Shown in pieces: positions 23,710-31,241 of a stretch of DNA of 34,403 nt. Under the pieces are notes generated by a model, which did no database searches, was not told the DNA's origin, and saw nothing but the letters and a program-made list of their open reading frames with translations. Location: contig CALVWJ010000001.1 of the NCBI GenBank assembly GCA_944366945.1, positions 64,001-98,403 on the forward strand, in the 5' to 3' direction. Position numbers and translations under genes: made by a program. Source of the DNA: an uncultured Clostridia bacterium. Its GTDB lineage: Bacteria; Bacillota; Clostridia; Christensenellales; CAG-138. How positions within the stretch are numbered: position 1 is the stretch's first letter; every line of letters starts with the position of its first letter.

Positions 23710-23723
23710 TGAAAACGTTTTCA
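23710..23723 (+). promoter_or_regulatory. cre-like LacI-family operator (probable CcpA site)
   Basis: TGAAAACGTTTTCA is a perfect 14-bp palindrome with the central CG of LacI-family sites and fits the B. subtilis cre consensus WTGNAARCGNWWWCA in its core. It lies between the -10 box and the ribosome site of malQ-glgP, where binding would block transcription. CcpA is the simplest reader; a dedicated maltose LacI-type regulator is the alternative. Confidence 0.8.
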
Positions 23724-23737
23724 GCAAGGAGGGCACT

Positions 23738-26700
23738 GTGGGTAAGAGCGGTGTATTGATGCATATCACCTCGCTGCCATCGCCTTATGGCATTGGCACA
23801 ATGGGGCATGCGGCATATGCGTTTGCTGATTTTGTTGCGGATTCGGGCATGTCCGTCTGGCAAGTCTTGCCAATTGGACCTACGGGGTATGGCGATTCCC
23901 CCTATCAAGCGTTTTCCACATTTGCAGGCAACCCCAATTTGATCGATTTAGAGCTTCTTTTAAAAGAAAAAATCCTTATGGAGGAGGATCTTGCAGGCCT
24001 GGACTTCGGAGCGGATCCCGCGAATGTGGACTATGGGAAGGTGATCGTTTCGCACGACGCAGCGCTGCGCCGTGCATTTGAACGGTCGGGTAGCAGCCTT
24101 GCAGAGGCGGTGGAAGCCTTTTCCAAAGAAAACCCATGGCTTGCGGATTATGCGCTGTTTATGGCCGTGAAGGCGCATTTCGGCGGCATATCCTGGCAGG
24201 AATGGCCGGATGAAGCGATCCGCATGCGGGAGCCGGCAGCAATGGAACACTACCGTGCGCTCCTCCATGCGGAAATTGCATATATTGATTTTGCGCAGTA
24301 CCTCTTTTTCAAACAGTGGCATGCGCTCAAAACCTATGCAAATGCGCATGGCGTAAAACTGCTGGGCGATCTTCCCATCTATGTTGCGCCCGATTCTGCG
24401 GATCTATGGGCAAATCCAGAGCTGTTTCTTGTGGATGCGGCGCGGCGGCCAAGCTTTGTTGCGGGTGTACCACCGGATTATTTCTCAGAGGAAGGCCAGC
24501 TTTGGGGCAACCCGCTTTATGATTGGGATGCCATGGAACGGGAAGGCTATGCCTGGTGGATTGCGCGGCTCAAGGCAGCATGCAGCATCTTTGACCAGGT
24601 GCGCATCGACCATTTCATCGGTTTTGCACGGTATTATGCCATCCCGGCAGGCGCTGCGAACGCGCTTGCGGGCGAGTACCGGCCGGGTCCGGGCATGAAG
24701 CTGTTCCACGCCGTGCATGCAGCGCTTGGCCCGTTGCCGCTTGTGGCGGAGGACCTTGGCCTTATCACGCCCGAAGTGGAAGCGCTTCTGAAGGAAGCGG
24801 GCTATCCCGGCATGCGCGTGCTGCAATTTGCATATGGTTCGGATGAAACCAACATGCATCTCCCCGAGAATGCCGGGGCGAACGTGGTGCTCTATACCGG
24901 TACGCATGACAATGCTACGACCATGGAATGGTGGGCTGAAGCAGGCGAAAAAGAAAAGGCGTTTGCCCGCAGAAAACTTGGGCTGTGCCAGGGGGAGGAT
25001 GCCGCCATTGCGGATGCTTTGATCCGCGCGGCCTATGGGAGCGAGGCGCGCCTTTGCATCGTACCGATGCAGGATTATCTTGGCCTTGGCACGGGAGCGC
25101 GGATGAACGAGCCGGCAACACTTGGTGGAAATTGGCGGTGGCGGATGCTGCCCGGGGCGGCGGATGCCGCGCTGATGACGCGCATCGCCAGGTTGAACAG
25201 GCAATATCGAAGAACGCAGCGAAAGGAAGAGAGCATGGATTGCAAGAACATTTTGCGGCGCATGGAGGAATCGCTCCAGAGCAATTATCAGATCGAACTG
25301 CATGAGGCCAGCACGGTACAGCTGCATAACGCGCTTTCCGAAGCTGTGATGATGGAGCTTTCCGGAGACTGGCGGGATAGCCGGCGCGCGCATGAGCGCG
25401 TGCGCCGCGCATATTACATTTCCGCGGAATACCTTGTGGGCAGGATGGTGTTCAACAATTTATACTGCCTTGATATTTTGAATGAAGTGCGCGACATGCT
25501 GCGCGCACGCGGCGCAGATCTTGCCGCGATGGAGGATATCGAAGATGAGGCGCTGGGCAATGGCGGCCTTGGCCGCTTGGCTGCCTGCTTCCTCGATAGT
25601 GCGGCTACCCATAACATCCCGCTGGATGGCTACGGGCTGCGCTATAAATTCGGCCTGTTCAAGCAGAGCTTTGAAAATGGTTACCAGGTGGAAAAGGCGG
25701 ATGATTGGCAGCGCTTTGGCGATCCCTGGAGCCGCCGGCGCGACGACCGGATTGTAACGGTAGAATTTGCGGACCAGAAGGTGCTTGCCGTGCCATATGA
25801 CATGCCGATTATCGGATACCGCACGCGCAACATCGGCACGCTGCGCCTCTGGCAGAGCGAGCCGATCGAGGAGTTCGATTTCCGCCTGTTTAACGATCAG
25901 GAGTATGCGCTTGCTGTGCGCGAGAAGAACTCCGTTGAGGATATTACGCGCGTGCTTTATCCCAACGATAGCACCTATGCGGGCAAACGGCTGCGCCTCA
26001 AGCAGCAGTACTTCCTCTCAAGCGCATCCATGCAGGATATCATCCGCCGCTATAAGAAGGTGCGCGGCGCAAACGGCACCTGCGATTTTTCGGGCTTTGC
26101 CGCGCATTGTGCAGTGCAGCTCAATGACACGCATCCGACCGTTTCCATCCCGGAGCTGATCCGCCTGCTGATGCTGGAGGGCTTGGATTTTGATGCGGCG
26201 TTTGAGATCGCCCGCGATACGTTCTCCTACACCAACCACACGATTATGAGCGAAGCCCTTGAAAAATGGGAGCTTGAGCTTTTCAACAGCGTTGTGCCGA
26301 AGCTGGGCGAAATCATCTGCCGCATCAACGATAAGCTCAACGCGGAGCTGCGCGCAGCAGGCGTCGATGAAGCGCGCCGCGCGCGCATGCAGATCGTTGC
26401 GGATAATACGATCCATATGGCACGCCTTGCGGTTTACGTTTCCACCTATGTGAACGGCGTTGCGCGCATCCATACGGAAATCCTTAAGAACGATATTTTT
26501 AAGGATTGGTATGCGCTGACCCCACAGAGGTTCCAGAACAAAACCAACGGCATCACGCAGCGCCGCTGGCTGGGCCTCTGCAACCCGGAACTGACAGGCC
26601 TTTTGAGCGAACAGCTTGGCGATGGCTTCCTAACTGACCTCAACGAGCTGGGCGCGCTGCGCGAGAAAATCGATGATGACCTCATCGCACGCTTCAACGA

Positions 26701-27607
26701 TGTAAAGCACCAGAAAAAGCGCCAGCTCGCGGCCATTATCAAAGAGCGCGAAGGCGTGGAACTGCCAACGGATTTCGTTTTTGATATCCAGGTAAAGCGG
26801 ATGCACGAGTATAAGCGCCAGCTTCTCAATGCATTCTCTATCCTTGACCTTTATTACTCCCTCAAGGATGGCACGCTTACCGACTTTACGCCCACTGCCT
26901 TTATCTTCGGCGCGAAGGCTGCGCCGGGCTATTGGCGCGCGAAGAGCATCATCAAGTTTATCAACGAGATTGCAAAGCGCATCAACAGTGATCCCGATAT
27001 GCGGGATAAAATGCGCGTGGTATTCGTGCAGAACTATAACTGCTCCTATGCGGAACACATCATTCCCGCAGCCGATATTTCTGAGCAGATTTCGCCCGCA
27101 GGCACAGAGGCGAGCGGGACCGGCAACATGAAGTTTATGCTCAACGGCACGGTTACGCTTGGTACCTATGATGGCGCGAATATCGAGATCGTGAAGCAGG
27201 CCGGCGAGGATAACAATTACATTTTCGGCGCGCGCGTAGAGGATATCGCTCGCATCCGGGATACTTACAATCCCAAAGCGATGTATGATGGCGACGCGAG
27301 GATCCGCCGCGTGCTGGATACGCTAATCGACGGCACTTTTTCCGATGATAACTCGGGCGCGTTCCGCGAGCTTTACAGCGCGCTGCTGTTTGGCGCGAGC
27401 TGGCATGCGCCGGATCATTATTACCATCTGCTCGATTTCCATCCTTATTTGGAAGCAAAGCTGCGCGCCAATCGCGATTACCGCGACAGCCTTGCTTTCG
27501 GACGCAAATGCTTAATGAATACGGCTTCTGCCGGCATGTTTTCCAGCGACCGCACCATTAAGCAGTATGCTGCGGAAATCTGGCATCTGCCGAGGGTGGA
27601 GTTGTAA
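23738..27607 (+). CDS. malQ-glgP: fused 4-alpha-glucanotransferase and glycogen/maltodextrin phosphorylase
   Basis: One 1289-residue frame holds two complete enzymes. Residues 1-490 are MalQ (GH77), which moves alpha-1,4-glucan chains: the catalytic residues are Asp291 in VRIDHFIGF, Glu338 in VAEDLGLIT and Asp391 in GTHDNATT. Residues 500-1289 are GlgP/MalP (GT35), which releases glucose 1-phosphate: EALGNGGLGRLAAC, NDTHPT and the pyridoxal phosphate block EASGTGNMKFMLNGT with Lys1132. Each part has normal family length. They are joined by a linker of about ten polar residues (RTQRKEES) with no stop. An ATG at 25235 (residue 500) has AAAGGA 7 bases upstream, so free phosphorylase may also be made. 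The GTG start at 23738 follows AAGGAGGG. The enzymes act in sequence in maltodextrin or glycogen breakdown. Confidence 0.93.
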   Translation: MGKSGVLMHITSLPSPYGIGTMGHAAYAFADFVADSGMSVWQVLPIGPTGYGDSPYQAFSTFAGNPNLIDLELLLKEKILMEEDLAGLDFGADPANVDYGKVIVSHDAALRRAFERSGSSLAEAVEAFSKENPWLADYALFMAVKAHFGGISWQEWPDEAIRMREPAAMEHYRALLHAEIAYIDFAQYLFFKQWHALKTYANAHGVKLLGDLPIYVAPDSADLWANPELFLVDAARRPSFVAGVPPDYFSEEGQLWGNPLYDWDAMEREGYAWWIARLKAACSIFDQVRIDHFIGFARYYAIPAGAANALAGEYRPGPGMKLFHAVHAALGPLPLVAEDLGLITPEVEALLKEAGYPGMRVLQFAYGSDETNMHLPENAGANVVLYTGTHDNATTMEWWAEAGEKEKAFARRKLGLCQGEDAAIADALIRAAYGSEARLCIVPMQDYLGLGTGARMNEPATLGGNWRWRMLPGAADAALMTRIARLNRQYRRTQRKEESMDCKNILRRMEESLQSNYQIELHEASTVQLHNALSEAVMMELSGDWRDSRRAHERVRRAYYISAEYLVGRMVFNNLYCLDILNEVRDMLRARGADLAAMEDIEDEALGNGGLGRLAACFLDSAATHNIPLDGYGLRYKFGLFKQSFENGYQVEKADDWQRFGDPWSRRRDDRIVTVEFADQKVLAVPYDMPIIGYRTRNIGTLRLWQSEPIEEFDFRLFNDQEYALAVREKNSVEDITRVLYPNDSTYAGKRLRLKQQYFLSSASMQDIIRRYKKVRGANGTCDFSGFAAHCAVQLNDTHPTVSIPELIRLLMLEGLDFDAAFEIARDTFSYTNHTIMSEALEKWELELFNSVVPKLGEIICRINDKLNAELRAAGVDEARRARMQIVADNTIHMARLAVYVSTYVNGVARIHTEILKNDIFKDWYALTPQRFQNKTNGITQRRWLGLCNPELTGLLSEQLGDGFLTDLNELGALREKIDDDLIARFNDVKHQKKRQLAAIIKEREGVELPTDFVFDIQVKRMHEYKRQLLNAFSILDLYYSLKDGTLTDFTPTAFIFGAKAAPGYWRAKSIIKFINEIAKRINSDPDMRDKMRVVFVQNYNCSYAEHIIPAADISEQISPAGTEASGTGNMKFMLNGTVTLGTYDGANIEIVKQAGEDNNYIFGARVEDIARIRDTYNPKAMYDGDARIRRVLDTLIDGTFSDDNSGAFRELYSALLFGASWHAPDHYYHLLDFHPYLEAKLRANRDYRDSLAFGRKCLMNTASAGMFSSDRTIKQYAAEIWHLPRVEL
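25222..25237 (+). promoter_or_regulatory. internal ribosome binding site and start codon for the GlgP part
   Basis: AAAGGA at 25222-25227 is 7 bases before ATG 25235, in frame with the fusion. It looks like a normal start site of a once separate glgP gene and may still initiate translation. Confidence 0.6.
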
Positions 27608-27619
27608 AGGGATAGGTCC

Positions 27620-27648
27620 TTGCAAAACGTGGGTTGAGATGCTACCAT
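27620..27648 (+). promoter_or_regulatory. candidate promoter for the dtxR-HD unit
   Basis: TTGCAA at 27620-27625 and TACCAT at 27643-27648, preceded by TGC, are 17 bases apart. The -10 match is modest; readthrough from glgP is also possible because no terminator is visible between them. Confidence 0.4.
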
Positions 27649-27691
27649 GAAGAAAAGGCACCTTGAGGAAACGCAAAGGAGGGACCAACCG

Positions 27692-28066
27692 ATGAAAATC
27701 CAAGAAGCGGCTGAAAACTATCTGGAGAGCATTTTGATCATTGGGAAAGAAAAAGGCCAGGTGCGCTCCATCGATGTAGCACACCGCCTTGCGGTTTCCA
27801 AACCTACCGTTAGTGTTACAATGAAGCAGTTCCGTGAAAACGGGTATATCGAAGTAGATTGTGATGGCTTTTTAACGTTGACTGAAAAGGGACGTGAGAT
27901 TGCAGAGCGCATTTATGAACGCCATGTAGTGCTTACGGAATTGCTTATTGCGCTTGGGGTAGACGAAAAAACGGCGCGGGAGGATGCCTGCCGCATTGAA
28001 CATGACCTTTCTGAGGTCACGTTTGCACGCATTAAAGAACATCTGCATCAGAAACTGAAGCAATGA
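27692..28066 (+). CDS. DtxR/MntR-family metal-dependent regulator, short form
   Basis: The 124-residue product has the DtxR winged helix (IDVAHRLAVSKPTVSVTMKQFRENGYIEV, GFLTLTEKGREIAERIYERH) and the helical dimerisation and metal domain, but no SH3 domain, as in MntR. The start at 27692 follows AAAGGAGGG; an earlier in-frame ATG at 27647 does not. Likely metal ligands are Glu12, His78, Cys100, Glu103 and His104 (DACRIEHDLS). The cysteine is the DtxR/IdeR iron-type residue where MntR has Glu, while the first ligand position (Met10 in DtxR, Asp8 in MntR) is Asn9. The metal is therefore unclear. The HD hydrolase gene follows after 16 bases. No metal transporter is adjacent. Confidence 0.88.
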   Translation: MKIQEAAENYLESILIIGKEKGQVRSIDVAHRLAVSKPTVSVTMKQFRENGYIEVDCDGFLTLTEKGREIAERIYERHVVLTELLIALGVDEKTAREDACRIEHDLSEVTFARIKEHLHQKLKQ

Positions 28067-28082
28067 GGCTGCTGAACGGGCA

Positions 28083-28658
28083 ATGGAAATACGGCATTAT
28101 CTCGATTTGATGCACACGCTGGAAAAACTGAAATGCGCACCACGCCATTCCTGGACTTCCAGCGGCAGGCGCGAGAGCGTAGCAGAGCATAGCTGGCGCC
28201 TTGCGATGATGGCCTATTTTGTGCAGGATGAATTTCCGGAAGCGGATTTGAGAAAGCTTCTATGCATGTGCCTCTTTCACGATGTTGGGGAGGCATTCAC
28301 AGGCGACATCCCTGCTTTTGAAAAAACAGAGGCGGATGGTGCCGCAGAGGATGCGGCGCTGGAAGCATGGCGCAACAGCCTGCCTGCGCCTTACTGCAGG
28401 AAGCTTACCCCGCTGTTTGCGGAGATGGCGGCGCAGGAGACGCTCGAAGCCAGGCTGTATAAGGCGCTTGATAAGATGGAAGCGCTGATCCAGCACAACG
28501 AAGCTGAAATTTCCACATGGCTTCCGCTGGAATATGAGCTGAATTTCGTTTATGGCGCGGAAGCTGTGACCTTTTCAAACTATTTGGAACAGCTGCGGGC
28601 TGAAATCAATAAGGACTGCGCAGAAAAAATCGACGTTGCCAAAGAAAAAGCGCCCTAA
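28083..28658 (+). CDS. HD-domain hydrolase (YfbR/HDDC2-like)
   Basis: The 191-residue product has the HD-superfamily metal site spread over RESVAEHSWRLAMMAYF, CLFHDVGEAFTGDIPAFEKT and the later Asp in KALDKMEALIQHNEAE. This pattern is close to the YfbR and HDDC2 group, which removes phosphate from deoxynucleoside monophosphates; the exact substrate is not readable. There is only a weak site (GAGG) about 14 bases upstream, so translation may depend on the preceding regulator gene. The stop codon lies within the stem of the terminator. Confidence 0.82.
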   Translation: MEIRHYLDLMHTLEKLKCAPRHSWTSSGRRESVAEHSWRLAMMAYFVQDEFPEADLRKLLCMCLFHDVGEAFTGDIPAFEKTEADGAAEDAALEAWRNSLPAPYCRKLTPLFAEMAAQETLEARLYKALDKMEALIQHNEAEISTWLPLEYELNFVYGAEAVTFSNYLEQLRAEINKDCAEKIDVAKEKAP

Positions 28659-28680
28659 CATAGCCTGGTAGGGCGCTTTT
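28646..28680. terminator. bidirectional terminator between two convergent genes
   Basis: AAAAGCGCCCTA at 28646-28657 pairs perfectly with TAGGGCGCTTTT at 28669-28680. The terminal T-run serves the plus strand and the A-run, read on the other strand, serves the M23 gene. The HD gene's TAA is inside the left arm. Confidence 0.88.
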
Positions 28681-28682
28681 GG

Positions 28683-29777
28683 TTAAGCGGCTGCTTTTTG
28701 CAAAGCGCGCATGGCGACAAGCACTGGATAAGGGTTGATGTATTCCTTTTCCGGGGTGATGATAGCAAGGTGCAGGTGGTTTGCATCGCTGTTGCCCGTG
28801 TTGCCAACATTGCCGATCACATCTCCAGCCTGGACACGGTCGCCCTCTTTAAGAAAGTCCGTTTGGCGAATCATGTGGTAATAGTGATATTCATAGCCAA
28901 AGTCATCCAGCACGACAACATAATTGCCGGCAAGCTCGCTCGTGCCAATGCATAGGATCTGGCCATCCGTACAGGAATGGATGGGTTCATCCGCAGCAGC
29001 GCGAATGTCCGTGCCGGTATGCTTGCGCGTGTTTTGGGAACGTGCGTTATACCAGCCATCCTTGATGGTACGCCCGGGCAGGGGATCGGCAAGGGAGGAG
29101 AGATATGCTTCGGAGAGCGGCTCATCCACATATTCTTTTTCTATGCCCGCATCGTCGTAGATGGTGTTGAGGTAAGCATAGAGGCAGGTGAAGCCAAAAT
29201 ATGTTTCAGCATCCTCGCCAAGGAATGCTGTGTAGGGTGCAAAGGAAACGGAGATGGAAATGCTATCGGCATCGAGCGTAGCTTCGACAGTGCATTGCTC
29301 TGCCAAAGCTGTGGCAAGTTGCGCGCCCAGCACGCGGTAAAGGCCCATCAGTTCCTGCCAGCGCGGGAGCGCAACGGAAACGCGGCCTGCAGGCAGGGTG
29401 GGATATTCTTCATAAACGGTGGAATAGGCTGCGGCGAAGGCAGCGTTTGCGGCAGCTTCTATTGCTTCCTGCATGGCGAGAAAGGCATCAAACTGCTCCA
29501 TAAGTTCCGTGATATATTCCATTTCGGGCAGCTTGAACGCAGCGGGGTCGATGGTAAAGGCCGCAGCGAATGCTGCCTCGGCCTGCGTGCTGAGCGCAGC
29601 ATAGTCCGGCGCAAGTGGCTGCGGGGATGCAAGCTCAGCCGGATTGGGTGTGATGCTTGGCGTTTGCAGGGGCGCCGAAACGGGTGTACAGCCGGAACAG
29701 AGCAGGGCAGCGCAAAGGGCAAAAGTGAGCACCCATGCGCAAATGGAAGATTTCGTGTGTGCAGATTGGGAATACAA
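28683..29777 (-). CDS. M23-family peptidase lipoprotein
   Basis: The 364-residue product starts with TTG at 29777, preceded by GAGGAG 7 bases upstream; the nearby ATG is in another frame. A hydrophobic signal ends in LLCSGC, a lipobox with the lipidated Cys at 30, then a Pro/Ser/Thr spacer. Residues 60-220 form an Ala-rich, partly helical region unknown to me. The C-terminal 120 residues are an M23 LytM domain with zinc ligands His253 and Asp257 (HTGTD) and His336 (HLHL, with His334), plus HYYH at 298-301. The full set of motif residues suggests an active endopeptidase cutting peptidoglycan cross-links at the cell surface. It ends at the shared terminator. Confidence 0.88.
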   Translation of the reverse strand: MYSQSAHTKSSICAWVLTFALCAALLCSGCTPVSAPLQTPSITPNPAELASPQPLAPDYAALSTQAEAAFAAAFTIDPAAFKLPEMEYITELMEQFDAFLAMQEAIEAAANAAFAAAYSTVYEEYPTLPAGRVSVALPRWQELMGLYRVLGAQLATALAEQCTVEATLDADSISISVSFAPYTAFLGEDAETYFGFTCLYAYLNTIYDDAGIEKEYVDEPLSEAYLSSLADPLPGRTIKDGWYNARSQNTRKHTGTDIRAAADEPIHSCTDGQILCIGTSELAGNYVVVLDDFGYEYHYYHMIRQTDFLKEGDRVQAGDVIGNVGNTGNSDANHLHLAIITPEKEYINPYPVLVAMRALQKAAA

Positions 29778-29864
29778 AGCGTTCGCTCCTCATGATGATA
29801 TTGGATACAGGGAGTATTATTGCACAAACGGCACAAAATTTCATCCCCCTAATTGTAACGTTTT

Positions 29865-29893
29865 TTGCAAATCTATACAGGATGCGTTATGAT
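29865..29893 (+). promoter_or_regulatory. promoter of nnrE
   Basis: TTGCAA at 29865-29870 and TATGAT at 29888-29893 are separated by 17 bases; the nnrE start is about 40 bases downstream. Confidence 0.65.
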
Positions 29894-29933
29894 ATATAGA
29901 GAAAAAACGGTTTGAACCAGAAGGGGACGCAGC

Positions 29934-30590
29934 ATGAGCATGCAAGCGATTGTGAATGGAAAAGAGGAAACGGTGCTTTCTGTGGCGGAAATGCGTGCGG
30001 CAGATGCTTATACCATTGCGCATTTCACATCCGGCCGCGTGCTGATGCACCGCGCGGCGGAAGGCATTTACCACGCGGCTCCTTCCTGGCAAGGACGCAT
30101 AGCAATCCTTGCCGGTGGAGGCAATAACGGTGGGGATGGGTATGCGCTTGCCTGCATCCTTGCCGATGTGGGTGCTGCTTTTGACCTATTTGCCGTTTCG
30201 GAAAAGCTTTCGGAGGACGGCGCATACTACCGCGCGCAAGCGCAGGCAAAAGGTGCGCGCATCCTGCCGTTTACGGAGCAGGCACACCTGGAAGGCTATG
30301 ACATCCTGGTGGACTGCCTTTTGGGCACGGGCTTTCATAGGCCGGTTCGCGGGCGGATGCGGGATGCGATTGCGCGCATCAATGCAGCAAGGCAGGCGGG
30401 CGCTTTTGTGATTGCGGCGGATATCAACAGCGGCATGGATGGCGATACGGGGGAAGCGGAACTCGCTGTTTCTTCGGATCTTACGGTATCCATTGGCTAC
30501 TATAAAACAGGGCTTTTAACTCCAGCTGCAGCCGCGCGCATACAGCGGTTCATGAACGTGGAGATCGGCATCGTTTTGCCGGCAACTTAA
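29934..30590 (+). CDS. nnrE: NAD(P)H-hydrate epimerase
   Basis: NnrE interconverts the R and S forms of hydrated NAD(P)H so that a partner dehydratase can repair them. The 218-residue product is a lone YjeF N-terminal domain: VLSVAEMRAADAYTI at the start, the phosphate-binding GGGNNGGDGYALA, ILVDCLLGTGFHRPVRG and IAADINSGMDGDTGE. In many bacteria this domain is fused to the dehydratase NnrD; here the frame ends after the epimerase, so NnrD must be elsewhere or absent. A site AAGGGGA precedes the ATG. It is divergent from the M23 gene. Confidence 0.93.
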   Translation: MSMQAIVNGKEETVLSVAEMRAADAYTIAHFTSGRVLMHRAAEGIYHAAPSWQGRIAILAGGGNNGGDGYALACILADVGAAFDLFAVSEKLSEDGAYYRAQAQAKGARILPFTEQAHLEGYDILVDCLLGTGFHRPVRGRMRDAIARINAARQAGAFVIAADINSGMDGDTGEAELAVSSDLTVSIGYYKTGLLTPAAAARIQRFMNVEIGIVLPAT

Positions 30591-30668
30591 AAATAAAAAA
30601 ATTTTTTGTGCGCCATGCAATAAAATGGACGCCTTAAGCATTAATAGGATGACGGAAGGAAAGCGAAT

Positions 30669-31241
30669 ATGTTGGTTTGGATGACGTCTTCAATCGAACA
30701 TACGCGGAGCGAGATGCGCGAGCTTGAACAGTTGATTTCGCGCATTGCACAAGGGGAAAAGGAGGCGCTCGGAACGCTTTACGAGCGGACACACGCTGCC
30801 ATCTACGGCTTTGCACTTTCATTGGTGCACCGGCCGGGCGATGCAGAGGATATCCTTCAAGAAACGTTTTTGCGGATCTATGCGTCTGCTGAACGCTATC
30901 AAGCGGAAGGCAAGCCGATGGCGTGGATGATGACAATCGCAAAAAACCTTTCCAGGATGCGCCTTCGTGATGCAAAGCGCACGAGCGACTTGCCCGAGGA
31001 AGAATGGGAGCGCTATCTTTCTTCCAAACCGGGCGTAACCGTGGAGGATCGCCTGCTGCTGCGGGCAGCGCTCAAGCAGCTTTCCGATGCGGAGCGGCAG
31101 ATCGTAATGCTGCACGCAGTGGCGGGGCTCCGCCACAGGGAAACGGCTGCGCTGTTGGAACTCCCGCTTGCAACCGTGCTTTCAAAATATGCAAGAGCCG
31201 TCAAAAAACTGAAATATGCGATGGAGGCGGACGGAAGATGA
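30669..31241 (+). CDS. ECF-type RNA polymerase sigma factor
   Basis: The 190-residue product has the two domains of group 4 sigma factors: sigma-2 at about 25-95 (LYERTHAAIYGFALSLVHRPGDAEDILQETFLRIY, then WMMTIAKNLSRMRLRD) and sigma-4 at about 125-185 (ALKQLSDAERQIVMLHAVAGLRHRETAALLELPLATVLSKYARAVKKL). There is no sigma-3 region. ATG 30669 has GGAAGG about 9 bases upstream; ATG 30681 is a second choice. The stop overlaps the start of the next gene (ATGA), which encodes a membrane protein with an RsgI-type domain, so the two form a sigma and anti-sigma pair. Target promoters are unknown; I found no clear self-promoter. Confidence 0.92.
   Translation: MLVWMTSSIEHTRSEMRELEQLISRIAQGEKEALGTLYERTHAAIYGFALSLVHRPGDAEDILQETFLRIYASAERYQAEGKPMAWMMTIAKNLSRMRLRDAKRTSDLPEEEWERYLSSKPGVTVEDRLLLRAALKQLSDAERQIVMLHAVAGLRHRETAALLELPLATVLSKYARAVKKLKYAMEADGR

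Noticed and set aside
28977..29795. 272-codon frame on the plus strand opposite the M23 gene
   Set aside because: The minus-strand frame has a lipobox and complete M23 motifs; the plus frame has none.
30591..30668. Self-controlled ECF promoter ahead of the sigma gene
   Set aside because: No AAC-type -35 with a matching -10 could be recognised; the A and T runs near 30594 are not enough for a call.
31004..31237. Extension of the RsgI-like frame upstream to 31004
   Set aside because: This part overlaps the sigma factor gene in another frame and reads as a shadow; ATG 31238 overlaps the sigma stop in the usual coupled manner.
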